A stretch of DNA of 64,000 nucleotides from Desulforapulum autotrophicum HRM2 (GTDB lineage: Bacteria > Desulfobacterota > Desulfobacteria > Desulfobacterales > Desulfobacteraceae): positions 310,001-374,000 of the forward strand of contig NC_012108.1 of NCBI RefSeq assembly GCF_000020365.1, read 5' to 3'. Below the pieces are notes generated by a model. It was not told the origin of the DNA, ran no database searches, and saw only the letters and a list, made by a program, of their open reading frames with translations. Shown piece after piece: positions 43,478 to 51,619 of the stretch. The stretch's first letter is position 1. Each line of letters starts with the position of its first letter. The position numbers and the translations under genes are program-made.

Positions 43478-44535
43478 CAGACCAAGCCGTCGGGGTAAGG
43501 GAGGGTGAGGCCCTTGATCCCAAAAAGGTACGGCTCTTTTTGGACAAGACCCTGCCTGACTTGACCGGAGAGTTAACCATCCGCCAGTTTCCAAGCGGAT
43601 TTTCAAACCTTACCTACCAGATTCGTGTTGGTGATCAAGAGTTGGTCCTGCGGCGGCCCCCCGTGGGCGCCAAGATAAAATCAGCCCATGACATGGGCCG
43701 GGAATACCGGATTCTGACGGCCCTCCATCCCGTGTTTCCCCTTTGTCCTAAACCCCTTGCCTTTTCAGAAGATCCCGCAACCATGGGATGCCCCTTTTAC
43801 ATCATGGAAAAAATCAAGGGAATCATTCTCAGAAAAGATTTGCCGGCCGGGTTGACGTTTACGCCTGACCAGGCCCATACACTTTGTACCAACCTTGTCC
43901 GTCTCCAGGCTGATCTACACGCCATTGATGTTCGTTCCGCAGGGTTGGCGTTTCTGGGAAAACCAGAGGGGTATGTGGCCCGCCAGGTCAAGGGTTGGTC
44001 AGAGCGCTATAGAAATGCCAGAACTCCAGATGCCCCGGACTTTGAAAAGGTCATGGCCTGGCTTAAGGAGAAGATGCAGCCGGACACGGACAGCCCCACC
44101 CTGGTGCACAACGACTACAAACTGGACAATGTGGTGCTCAATCCCCAAAGTCCCATGGAGATCATCGGTGTGCTTGACTGGGAGATGGCCACCTATGGAG
44201 ATCCTTTGATGGACCTTGGTAATTCCCTTGCCTACTGGATTGACCGGACTGACCCTGAAGAGTGCCAGATGCTGCGGGGTGGGCCCACCAATCTTGACGG
44301 GGCCTTGACCCGGAGGGAGATCATAGATCTCTATGCCGAAATCACGGGCCGATCCATGGATGCCTTTGATTTTTATCTGTGCTTCGGCATGTTCCGCCTG
44401 GCCGTCATTGCCCAGCAGATCTACCAGCGCTACCATAAGGGCATCACCCGTGACCCTCGGTTTGCCATGCTCATCGGCGCGGTTCAGATTCTGGAAAGAG
44501 CGGCCCTGCGCCTCATGGACAATTCAAAATTATAG
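43468..44535 (+). CDS. Aminoglycoside-phosphotransferase-fold kinase, ACAD10/11 kinase-domain-like
   Basis: A 355-residue kinase-fold protein. It has FPSGFSNLTYQI (nucleotide loop, about 41-52), LVLRRPP (about 59-65), the catalytic HNDYKLDNVVLNP (214-226, Asp216), and the magnesium-binding VLDWEMATYGDPLMDLG (about 235-251). This matches the N-terminal kinase domain of human ACAD11 and LvaA-type proteins of levulinate catabolism, which phosphorylate the 4-hydroxyl of a 4-hydroxyacyl-CoA. The partner dehydrogenase is two genes upstream. The enzyme is cytoplasmic. Antibiotic resistance is very unlikely from context. Confidence 0.9.
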   Translation: MQVTDQAVGVREGEALDPKKVRLFLDKTLPDLTGELTIRQFPSGFSNLTYQIRVGDQELVLRRPPVGAKIKSAHDMGREYRILTALHPVFPLCPKPLAFSEDPATMGCPFYIMEKIKGIILRKDLPAGLTFTPDQAHTLCTNLVRLQADLHAIDVRSAGLAFLGKPEGYVARQVKGWSERYRNARTPDAPDFEKVMAWLKEKMQPDTDSPTLVHNDYKLDNVVLNPQSPMEIIGVLDWEMATYGDPLMDLGNSLAYWIDRTDPEECQMLRGGPTNLDGALTRREIIDLYAEITGRSMDAFDFYLCFGMFRLAVIAQQIYQRYHKGITRDPRFAMLIGAVQILERAALRLMDNSKL

Positions 44536-44554
44536 GAAGGAGTAACCCATCACC

Positions 44555-45457
44555 ATGAAACTGACAGACATAAAAACCATACTCGTTGCAGGGGCCGGAA
44601 CCATGGGGCAGCAGACAGCAATCCTTGCCGCCATCAGCGGTTACCGTGTCGTGATGTATGACATCTCTGATGAGATCCTGGCCAAGGGCGTTGAGGGCAT
44701 CAGAAAAAATGGAGACCGGATGGTCAGGGTAGGGGTATGTACCAGCGATGCCTGCAGTCTTGCCCTTGAACAGATAACTACCACATCTGACATAAAAGCC
44801 GCAGCTGTGGATGCCGATCTTGTCATGGAGAGCATACCTGAAGACCCGGAACTCAAGGGAAAATTTTTTGGTGCGATCAACGACCACTGCAAACCTGAAA
44901 CGATTTTCACCACCAACACTTCTTCCCTTGTACCGTCCATGTTTGCCGATCGCTCAGGCCGGCCGGACAAGTTGTGCGCCCTCCACTTCCATGACGTGAC
45001 CCTCTCAAAAATTGTGGATGTCATGCCCCATCCCGGGACGTCCAGCCAGACCATGGACCTTGTCAAGGCCTTTGCAGAATCCATGGGCCAGATTCCCATT
45101 GTTTTGGCAAGGGAGAACAACGGATATGTGTTCAACAACATGCTCATGTCATTCATCGGGTCAGCCCTTTCCCTGGCAGCCAAAGGGGTGACGAGCATCC
45201 AGGAAATCGACCGCTCCTGGATGGGGGTTATGCACACTTCGGTGGGGCCGTTTGGCATCATGGACAGCATCGGTCTTGACACCTGCTGGAAGGTGACAAG
45301 CTATTGGGCAAACAAGCGCAACGACACCCAGGCAAAGGCAAATGCCGCCTTTCTCAAGGGCTATCTTGACAAAAACATGTACGGCATCAAAACTGGACAG
45401 GGATTTTACACCTATCCAGATCCCATTTTTTCACGACCCGATTTCATGACAATGTAA
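44555..45457 (+). CDS. 3-hydroxyacyl-CoA dehydrogenase (NAD-binding, HAD family)
   Basis: A 300-residue dehydrogenase. The Rossmann motif is VAGAGTMGQQTAILAAISGY (about 11-30), with Asp in VVMYDISDE binding the NAD ribose. ESIPEDPELKGKFF, TNTSSLVPSMFADRS and LHFHDVTLSKIVDVM follow the family pattern around the catalytic histidine. The C-terminal domain has NNGYVFNNMLMSFIGSALSL and GIMDSIGLDTC. It oxidises (S)-3-hydroxyacyl-CoA to 3-ketoacyl-CoA. It is the fifth gene of the operon and would act after the dehydrogenase and hydratase steps; no hydratase of the crotonase type is beside it. Confidence 0.92.
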   Translation: MKLTDIKTILVAGAGTMGQQTAILAAISGYRVVMYDISDEILAKGVEGIRKNGDRMVRVGVCTSDACSLALEQITTTSDIKAAAVDADLVMESIPEDPELKGKFFGAINDHCKPETIFTTNTSSLVPSMFADRSGRPDKLCALHFHDVTLSKIVDVMPHPGTSSQTMDLVKAFAESMGQIPIVLARENNGYVFNNMLMSFIGSALSLAAKGVTSIQEIDRSWMGVMHTSVGPFGIMDSIGLDTCWKVTSYWANKRNDTQAKANAAFLKGYLDKNMYGIKTGQGFYTYPDPIFSRPDFMTM

Positions 45458-45470
45458 AGGAGGAAATTTC

Positions 45471-46229
45471 ATGGATCCATTCAATCTTGATAATAAAATA
45501 GCCCTGATCACCGGTGCCAGCCGGGGCATTGGCGAGGCTATTGCCATGTGTCTGGCTGAAAAGGGTGCCCTTTGTATCCTGGTCAGCAGAAAAATAGAGG
45601 GGGTCAAGGCCGTTGAACAAAAAATCATTGCAGGGGGCGGAAGGGCGGAATCGGCCGCCTGCCATCTCGGAGATCTCCAGCAGATAGATAATCTGATCAA
45701 AGGGATCAAGGAGACCCACGGCCGCCTGGACATCCTGGTCAACAATGCCGGTGCCAACCCCTATTTCGGTGAAATGGCTGCGGCCGAGGAATGGGCCTGG
45801 GACAAGACCCATGATGTCAACCTCAAGGGCCCTTTTTTCATGATCCAGAAGGCAGTTCCCCTGATGAAGAAGAGTGGTCAGGCAACTATCATCAATGTTT
45901 CGTCGATTAACGGCGTTGTTCCGGCACCCTTCCAGGGAATCTATTCCATCACCAAGGCGGGTCTCATTTCCATGACCCGGGCCTATGCAAAGGAGCTGGC
46001 ACCTTTTAATATTCGAGTCAATGCCCTGCTGCCAGGATTGACCGACACAAAGTTTGCCTCGGCCATCACCACCAACGAGGAGATCAAAAACATGGTGATG
46101 AAGCAGATTCCCCTGGGTCGAATGGCCCGGCCCGATGAGATGACCGGGGCTGTTCTCTATCTTGCTTCGTCGGCCTCATCGTTTACCACGGGATCGACCA
46201 TCACCTGTGACGGCGGCATGCTGGCCTGA
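45471..46229 (+). CDS. Short-chain dehydrogenase/reductase, FabG-like
   Basis: A 252-residue SDR with TGASRGIGEA near residues 14-23, NNAGANPYFG near 88, the catalytic serine in NVSSINGVVP, and the YSITKAG tyrosine-lysine pair near 157-163. It ends GSTITCDGGML, the classical C-terminus. It is the last gene of the operon, 13 bases after the 3-hydroxyacyl-CoA dehydrogenase. A 3-hydroxyacyl-CoA or keto-acyl substrate is likely by neighbourhood. The related levulinate-type pathways use an SDR (LvaD) in the same place. Confidence 0.92.
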   Translation: MDPFNLDNKIALITGASRGIGEAIAMCLAEKGALCILVSRKIEGVKAVEQKIIAGGGRAESAACHLGDLQQIDNLIKGIKETHGRLDILVNNAGANPYFGEMAAAEEWAWDKTHDVNLKGPFFMIQKAVPLMKKSGQATIINVSSINGVVPAPFQGIYSITKAGLISMTRAYAKELAPFNIRVNALLPGLTDTKFASAITTNEEIKNMVMKQIPLGRMARPDEMTGAVLYLASSASSFTTGSTITCDGGMLA

Positions 46230-46276
46230 GATTAATCCGGGCATGGCCGCAGCAGGACGTTTGCTTTGGCCACAAC

Positions 46277-46549
46277 GAAGCATGAAACACGATAATACCG
46301 GGCAGGCAATAGTACCATTCCGCCCTCTTTGGTTACCCTGACCGGAACGGTAAACGTCGGGGGAATTTCTGCCCTTCCAGACTAAATCGCAGGAACTGCG
46401 GGCTAAAGTCCTCAAACAGCCTGCGCTTCTTAACGCCTGGAAGGGCAAAAATCCTAACCCCTTTGGTTTACAATGTTCCAGTCAGGGAAACCAAAGAGGG
46501 CTCTAAAGTCGAGACTTTCACAATGATGTTTCGACAAGAGTTTCTTATA
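46277..46549. repeat. Second full-length copy of the long-hairpin repeat family
   Basis: This copy is nearly identical to 8020-8294: a 180-bp hairpin at 46322-46501 with 21-base arms (one mismatch), the same inner arms, and the same flanks (ATGAAACACGATAATACCGG on the left, AAAGTCGAGACTTTCACAAT on the right). It fills the 339-bp gap between the SDR gene and the long acyl-CoA dehydrogenase gene, ending about 20 bases before the latter. The preceding 40 bases resemble the sequence before the 8-kb copy. Confidence 0.85.
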
Positions 46550-46568
46550 AAAAAAACGAGGAATCAAG

Positions 46569-48374
46569 ATGGGCGCAAAATTTATCAGCGAAAAAAACCT
46601 TAACTTTCTGCTTTACGACATTTTTGATGTGGAACGTCTGACTCGGTCGGAACGCTATGGCCAGCACAACAAAAAAATTTTCACCATGGTGGTCAATGCC
46701 GCCGTAACCCTTGCCCGGTCAAAGCTCTATCCCATCCTTGATGAAATGGATAAAAACGGACCGGCCCTTGTGGATGGAAAGGTGAAGGTGCATCCCCAGG
46801 TCCGAAGCCTCATGGCTGCCTATGGAGAAGGCGGCTGGATCGGGTCAAGCTTTCCTGAAGACCATGACGGTGAGGGCCTGCCGACCATCGTTGCCAATGC
46901 CTGCCGGTTTATCTTTGCCGCGGCCAACTATTCGGCCTCGGTGTTTCCTGAGCTCACGGCCGGGGCTGCCGAGCTGATTCTCACCTTTGGCAGTAAAGAG
47001 CTCATCGACACCTATCTTCCGCCCATGCTGGCCGGACGATGGCAGGGAACCATGGCCCTGACCGAACCCCATGCCGGCAGTTCGCTTTCGGACATCACCA
47101 CCACGGCCTTTCCCACAGACAAGGGGTTTTACGCCATAAAGGGGCAGAAAACCTTTATCTCTGCCGGGGATCACGACGGGGTGGACAACGTGGTCCATCT
47201 CATGCTGGCAAGGATAGAAGGAGAACCTGCCGGGTCAAAGGGGATCTCCCTATTTGTGGTGCCCAAACTTCGCCCGGAAACAGGGGGCAAGTTTGTGTCA
47301 AACGACGTTGTGGTGGCCGGTGTCTACCACAAGCTCGGTTACAGGGGGGCACCGATTACGGAACTTTCCATTGGCGAGAAAAACGACTGCCGCGGGTTTC
47401 TTGTGGGTGAAAAAAATCGTGGGCTTGCCTGCATGTTTCAGATGATGAACGAGGCACGTCTGGGTGTGGGGCTAGGGGCCACGGCCATTGCCACGGCCGC
47501 CTATTATGCCGCCCTTGACTATGCCATGGAGCGTCCCCAGGGACGACGGCTGTCTGAAAAGAACCCTGCCACCCCCCAGGTGCCGATCATCGAACATCCT
47601 GATGTCAAACGTATGCTTTTGTTCCAGCGGGCCATTGTGGAAGGGTCGTTGAGCCTCTGCCTCCAGTGCTGCCTGTATACGGACCTGGCAAAGACCACCC
47701 AGGGAGATGAACAGCAGCGTAATCTACTGTTGCTGGACCTGCTCACCCCCATTGCCAAGAGCTATCCCAGTGAAATGGGCATCCTTTCCACCAGCCAGGC
47801 CATCCAGTGCTTTGGTGGGTACGGCTATTGCGAGGATTTTCCGGTGGAGCAGTATTTCCGGGATTCAAGGATTCATCCCATCCACGAAGGAACCACGGGT
47901 ATGCAGGGTATGGATCTTCTGGGTCGGAAAATGGTGATGAACAACGGACGGGCTGCGATGCTGTTTGTGGAAGAGGTTAACAAGGCCATTGCAAAGGCCA
48001 CGGCGGTTCCGGAGACAGCCACCTATGCAGGGCTTCTGGCCCAGGCCCTTGAACGGCTTCAGCAGGTGACGGCCCATCTGTTCGGTGTTGCTGGTGAAAA
48101 GGGACCGGAAACATTCCTGGCCGACGCCACCCTTTTCCTTGAAATGACCGGTATCATCGCCATTGCCTGGCAGTGGCTGGTCCAGGCCAACGGGGCCCAT
48201 GAGGCCATTGAAAAGGGATGCAGGCCAAAAGATCTCGCCTTTTACCAGGGCAAGCTGTTGACCTTTCGGTATTTTTTCAGGTATGAGTTACCCAAAACCC
48301 TGGGACTGTCCCAACGGCTCATGGACAAGGATTTCATTACCATGGAAGCGACCCGGGAACACTTTAACGATTAA
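46569..48374 (+). CDS. Long acyl-CoA dehydrogenase (601 residues, C-terminal extension)
   Basis: A 601-residue acyl-CoA dehydrogenase of the subgroup with an extra C-terminal domain (ACDH_C type). GWIGSSFPEDHDGEGLP, ALTEPHAGSSLSDITTTAFP near residue 172, GVDNVVHLMLARIEGEPAGS, NEARLGVGLGATAIATAAYY near 297, and QCFGGYGYCEDFPVEQYFRD near 408-427 mark FAD and substrate regions. The last 120 residues form the family extension. Substrates range from short to long or aryl-propionyl CoAs. GAGGAATCAAG precedes the ATG. It seems to start a second operon with the ferredoxin-nitroreductase. Electrons likely go to EtfAB. Confidence 0.94.
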   Translation: MGAKFISEKNLNFLLYDIFDVERLTRSERYGQHNKKIFTMVVNAAVTLARSKLYPILDEMDKNGPALVDGKVKVHPQVRSLMAAYGEGGWIGSSFPEDHDGEGLPTIVANACRFIFAAANYSASVFPELTAGAAELILTFGSKELIDTYLPPMLAGRWQGTMALTEPHAGSSLSDITTTAFPTDKGFYAIKGQKTFISAGDHDGVDNVVHLMLARIEGEPAGSKGISLFVVPKLRPETGGKFVSNDVVVAGVYHKLGYRGAPITELSIGEKNDCRGFLVGEKNRGLACMFQMMNEARLGVGLGATAIATAAYYAALDYAMERPQGRRLSEKNPATPQVPIIEHPDVKRMLLFQRAIVEGSLSLCLQCCLYTDLAKTTQGDEQQRNLLLLDLLTPIAKSYPSEMGILSTSQAIQCFGGYGYCEDFPVEQYFRDSRIHPIHEGTTGMQGMDLLGRKMVMNNGRAAMLFVEEVNKAIAKATAVPETATYAGLLAQALERLQQVTAHLFGVAGEKGPETFLADATLFLEMTGIIAIAWQWLVQANGAHEAIEKGCRPKDLAFYQGKLLTFRYFFRYELPKTLGLSQRLMDKDFITMEATREHFND

Positions 48375-48417
48375 GGGGTTTTTTTTAACCTCGATCTCCA
48401 ATACAAGGAAAATAATA

Positions 48418-49236
48418 ATGACGCTGTTCACCATTGACCCGGAACTCTGCAACCAGGATGCCATCTGTGTGGCAGAGTGCCCGGTGCGGATCATCACCAT
48501 GGTCGACGGGTTGCCCCAGCCCGTGGACAAGGCGGAAGCCCTGTGCATCAACTGCGGTCACTGTGTTGCCGTCTGTCCCACCCAGGCTTTTTCCCACAAG
48601 AACCTGAAACCTGCAGACTGTATCTCCCTTGAAGAAACACCAACCTTTACTCCGGAACAGGCAGAGATCTTTCTTCGCCAGGGAAGGTCCATCCGAACCT
48701 ATAAAAAAAAACCCGTGGAAAAAAAACTTCTGGAACGGGCCATTACCATTGCAAGCCATGCGCCGTCCGGTCACAACCGCCAGCCGGTCAAATGGCATGT
48801 GATCCATGATACCGCCCATATTAAAGATCTCAACGAAAAGGTGATTGACTGGATGCGTTGGATGATCAAGGAAAAACCCCAGATGGCAGGGCCCCTGCAC
48901 CTTGACCTTGTTGTTTCCGGGTGGGAGGCAGGTCTTGATACGATCACCCGTAATGCGCCCCATCTCATCATTGCCCATGGCAATCAAAAAGACCCAACGG
49001 CCCAGACTGCCTGCACCATTGCCATGACCTGGCTTGAACTTGTTCTGCCTTCCCTTGAGCTTGGCGGATGCTGGTGCGGTTATTTCAATACGGCAGCTGT
49101 TTTTTGGCCCCCGCTTAAGGCTGCCCTGGAATTGCCGGAAAATCATGTAAGTTTCGGCACCATGATGGTGGGTTATCCCACTTACACCTATAAACGGATT
49201 CCCCCACGGAACCGGCCCGGGATTACCTGGAAGTAA
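48418..49236 (+). CDS. Ferredoxin-nitroreductase fusion protein
   Basis: A 272-residue protein. I start at the ATG at 48418, with AAGGAAAATAATA upstream. Residues 1-60 form a two-cluster ferredoxin: the first motif is C11-xx-D14-xx-C17-xxx-C21, where aspartate replaces one cysteine as in some hyperthermophile ferredoxins, and the second is complete (C43, C46, C49, C53). Residues about 85-265 are an FMN nitroreductase domain (RSIRTYKKKPVEKK, APSGHNRQPVKWHVI, LELGGCWCGYF). Such fusions are common in anaerobes and may move electrons between flavin and ferredoxin. The redox partner is unknown, perhaps the preceding dehydrogenase. Confidence 0.9.
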   Translation: MTLFTIDPELCNQDAICVAECPVRIITMVDGLPQPVDKAEALCINCGHCVAVCPTQAFSHKNLKPADCISLEETPTFTPEQAEIFLRQGRSIRTYKKKPVEKKLLERAITIASHAPSGHNRQPVKWHVIHDTAHIKDLNEKVIDWMRWMIKEKPQMAGPLHLDLVVSGWEAGLDTITRNAPHLIIAHGNQKDPTAQTACTIAMTWLELVLPSLELGGCWCGYFNTAAVFWPPLKAALELPENHVSFGTMMVGYPTYTYKRIPPRNRPGITWK

Positions 49237-49326
49237 CCGAATCAGATCGCCTGGTGATTTGGGGCGGATTCTCCACTGGATGGGTCAGGTTTCGGACCTG
49301 GCCCCCACAAAAAAGGCGGTGATGAA

Positions 49327-49794
49327 ATGGCTGTTGAAATTCTTCCCCTGGAAGAGATTAAACAAAGAATAGGGACAGAACTTGGGGTCAGTGACTGGTT
49401 GCCCATTGACCAGGACAGAATTGATGCGTTTGCTGACTGCACAATGGATCACCAGTGGATCCATGTGGATCAAGCAGCTTCAGCCAAAGGCCCCTTTGGA
49501 AAAACAATAGCCCATGGGTATTTGACCCTGTCTCTGCTTTCCCATTTTTCAGAAAATCATATGGTGGTTCCCCAGGGGGCTGTGATCGTCATAAATTATG
49601 GTATGAATAAAGTCAGATTCATTGCGCCGGTTCTGGTGGGTTCCAGAATCAGGGATCGAATCTTTCTTGCCGCCGTCGAGGAAAAATCCAACGGCCGGGT
49701 CGTGGTAACCACCTCCCACACCGTTGAAATTGAAGGGCAGGAAAAACCGGCACTGGTTGCTGAAATGCTGACCATGTTTGATGTAAAAAAGTGA
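49327..49794 (+). CDS. MaoC-like (R)-specific enoyl-CoA hydratase
   Basis: A 155-residue hot-dog-fold protein. The hydratase motif reads DQDRIDAFADCTMDHQWIHVD with the catalytic Asp-His pair, followed by GPFGKTIAHGYLTLSLLSHF. The C-terminal strand region (VRFIAPVLVGSRIRDRIFL) fits MaoC/PhaJ. It would hydrate a trans-2-enoyl-CoA to (R)-3-hydroxyacyl-CoA. It lies between the nitroreductase and SDR genes, consistent with a beta-oxidation set that runs through R-hydroxy intermediates. GGCGGTGATGA precedes the ATG, partly matching a ribosome-binding site. Confidence 0.92.
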   Translation: MAVEILPLEEIKQRIGTELGVSDWLPIDQDRIDAFADCTMDHQWIHVDQAASAKGPFGKTIAHGYLTLSLLSHFSENHMVVPQGAVIVINYGMNKVRFIAPVLVGSRIRDRIFLAAVEEKSNGRVVVTTSHTVEIEGQEKPALVAEMLTMFDVKK

Positions 49795-49863
49795 TACAGA
49801 ACCCATAACCTTAAGTTTTGACCAGAAACAATCGGATATCCATTCAAGGGACAGGAGAAACAG

Positions 49864-50772
49864 ATGAAAGAGATACGCTTTGACGGCAGAGTGGCAATTG
49901 TTACAGGGGCAGGACAAGGCATAGGCAGAATGTATGCCCTGGAACTTGCCCGCAGGGGAGCTAAAGTCGTTGTAAACGATCTGGGTGCGAGCAGGGACGG
50001 CGCCGGGGCTGACACCTCGGCCGCAGACAAGGTGGTTGATGAAATTGTTGCTGCCGGTGGTGGGGCCGTTGCAAACTATGATTCCGTGGCCACCATGGCA
50101 GGGGGTGAAAATATAGTAAAAACTGCCGTGGACACCTACGGCAAGGTTGATATTCTCATTAACAACGCCGGAATCCTCAGGGATAAATCCTTCATGAAAA
50201 TGACTGAAGAGGAGTGGGACCTGGTCATCGGCGTTCACCTCAAGGGTGGGTTTTGTGTCACCCAGCCGGCCGTCAAGGTGATGAAGGAGAACAACTACGG
50301 CCGGGTAATCTTTACGGCATCCACATCCGGTCTTTACGGCAATTTTGGTCAAACCAACTATGGGGCTGCAAAAATGGGTCTGGTGGGAATCATGAATACC
50401 CTGAAGCTTGAAGTCGCAAAGTTTGACATCAAGATCAACACCATTGCTCCCACTGCATGGTCCCGCATGACATCAGATTTGTTTCCGCCTGAATTTGAAC
50501 AGAAGATGAACCCCCAGTTCAACGAACCCATGGTGCTTTATCTGTGTTCAGAAGAGAACACAGCCTGTGGAAATATCTATGCCATGGGTGCTGGCTGGTA
50601 TGGCCGCACAGCGATTGTTTCAGGGGATGGTGTGTGTCTCGGCGATGCACAACGAAAGATCAGCGTTGAAGAGATAAGGGATAACTTTGACAAAATTTCA
50701 GACATGGAAAATAAAAGAGAGCACGGCAGCGGGCTTGGCATATTTGAATATATGGGGCCTTTGCTCAGTTAG
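49864..50772 (+). CDS. SDR family dehydrogenase, peroxisomal-MFE-like (R)-3-hydroxyacyl-CoA dehydrogenase
   Basis: A 302-residue SDR. It opens RFDGRVAIVTGAGQGIGRMYALELARRGAKVVVNDLG, the pattern of the dehydrogenase domain of multifunctional enzyme 2 (HSD17B4), including GGGAVANYDSV. NNAGILRDKSFMKM and the catalytic YGAAKMG with SGLYGNFGQTN follow. The C-terminal 60 residues match the extra tail of that group. It would oxidise the (R)-3-hydroxyacyl-CoA formed by the adjacent MaoC hydratase. ACAGGAGAAACAG supplies a strong ribosome-binding site. It ends the acyl-CoA island. Confidence 0.92.
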   Translation: MKEIRFDGRVAIVTGAGQGIGRMYALELARRGAKVVVNDLGASRDGAGADTSAADKVVDEIVAAGGGAVANYDSVATMAGGENIVKTAVDTYGKVDILINNAGILRDKSFMKMTEEEWDLVIGVHLKGGFCVTQPAVKVMKENNYGRVIFTASTSGLYGNFGQTNYGAAKMGLVGIMNTLKLEVAKFDIKINTIAPTAWSRMTSDLFPPEFEQKMNPQFNEPMVLYLCSEENTACGNIYAMGAGWYGRTAIVSGDGVCLGDAQRKISVEEIRDNFDKISDMENKREHGSGLGIFEYMGPLLS

Positions 50773-50884
50773 TCCCAGGGTATAGGGGTGAGCGGGTGAA
50801 CACCAACGGCCGGTCTCGTGTTGACTCCCATGTTTCGCATTACAGGTTGCAGCATTGCCACTGGAAGTTGATATTGAAGTTGAA

Positions 50885-51538
50885 TCAGGGTAGACCGTGC
50901 ATCCGGGTATAGGTCTCATTGATGATGTTTAGTCCGTTTTTAATGTTTTGTTCGAGATACAGGTTTACCCCATCGGCATCCCTGGCCTTGAGTGCAGCAA
51001 GAATGGCCCTGTGTTCGGTGTTGATTTTTTTGCACAGTTCCTTGTCCCATCGAAAGACGGTGAGTACGCTTTCAACGGACAGGGACAATGTTTGGGCGAT
51101 GGCTACCAGGTGGGGGAGGTTGGAGGCATTGTAAATCTGGTTGTGAAATTCATGGTCATAGAGATAGTGGTTCTCGGGCAGGGTTTCCATGCTTTTGAGC
51201 AGTGAATCAAGGGTCTTAAACTCAGCTTTCCCCAGGTTTTCCATGGCTTCAAGGGCCAGTTTTATCTCCAGGTCCACCCGAAGAGCGTAAATGTGAAAAA
51301 TTTCTTTCTGGGTGGGCGGAGTGGCCACAATCGCCCCTTTGTAAGGGATATTTTTAACCAGGCCTGATCGGTCAAGTCGCATCAAAGCTTCCCGGATGGG
51401 GCCCCGGCCAATGCCAAGTTCTGATTCAAGCTCTGCCAGGATAAGCCGGGTACCCGGCAGTTTTACACCGGTGAGGACCATATCTCGAATTTTCTCATAT
51501 GCCCTGAGAGACTTCATGGAAGACTTATTGCTGATCAT
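50885..51538 (-). CDS. GntR family regulator, FadR-type (FCD) C-terminal domain
   Basis: A 217-residue repressor-type protein. I use the ATG at 51538 (MISNKSSMKSLRAYEKIRD); longer frames read into a poor N-terminus. The winged helix at about 10-75 reads GTRLILAELESELGIGRGPI then REALMRLDRSGLVKNIPYKG. The C-terminal FCD helical domain has HEFHNQIYNASNLPHLVAI and HRAILAALKARDADGV, with likely metal-binding Asp and His residues. It lies 81 bases after the racemase gene and faces the same way, so it is probably the last gene of the aminotransferase cluster and controls it in response to the substrate. Confidence 0.9.
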   Translation of the reverse strand: MISNKSSMKSLRAYEKIRDMVLTGVKLPGTRLILAELESELGIGRGPIREALMRLDRSGLVKNIPYKGAIVATPPTQKEIFHIYALRVDLEIKLALEAMENLGKAEFKTLDSLLKSMETLPENHYLYDHEFHNQIYNASNLPHLVAIAQTLSLSVESVLTVFRWDKELCKKINTEHRAILAALKARDADGVNLYLEQNIKNGLNIINETYTRMHGLP

Positions 51539-51619
51539 GTTGAATATCCTATCGCAAATAGATCGAAAACATAAAAATACGATCATCACTTAGTTGGGAT
51601 GTCGGTTTTTGTCAACTAT

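Noticed and set aside
43468-44535. Aminoglycoside resistance kinase
   Set aside because: The fold is shared, but the sequence around HNDYKLDN and VLDWEMATYGDP and the operon of acyl-CoA genes match the ACAD10/11 kinase type.
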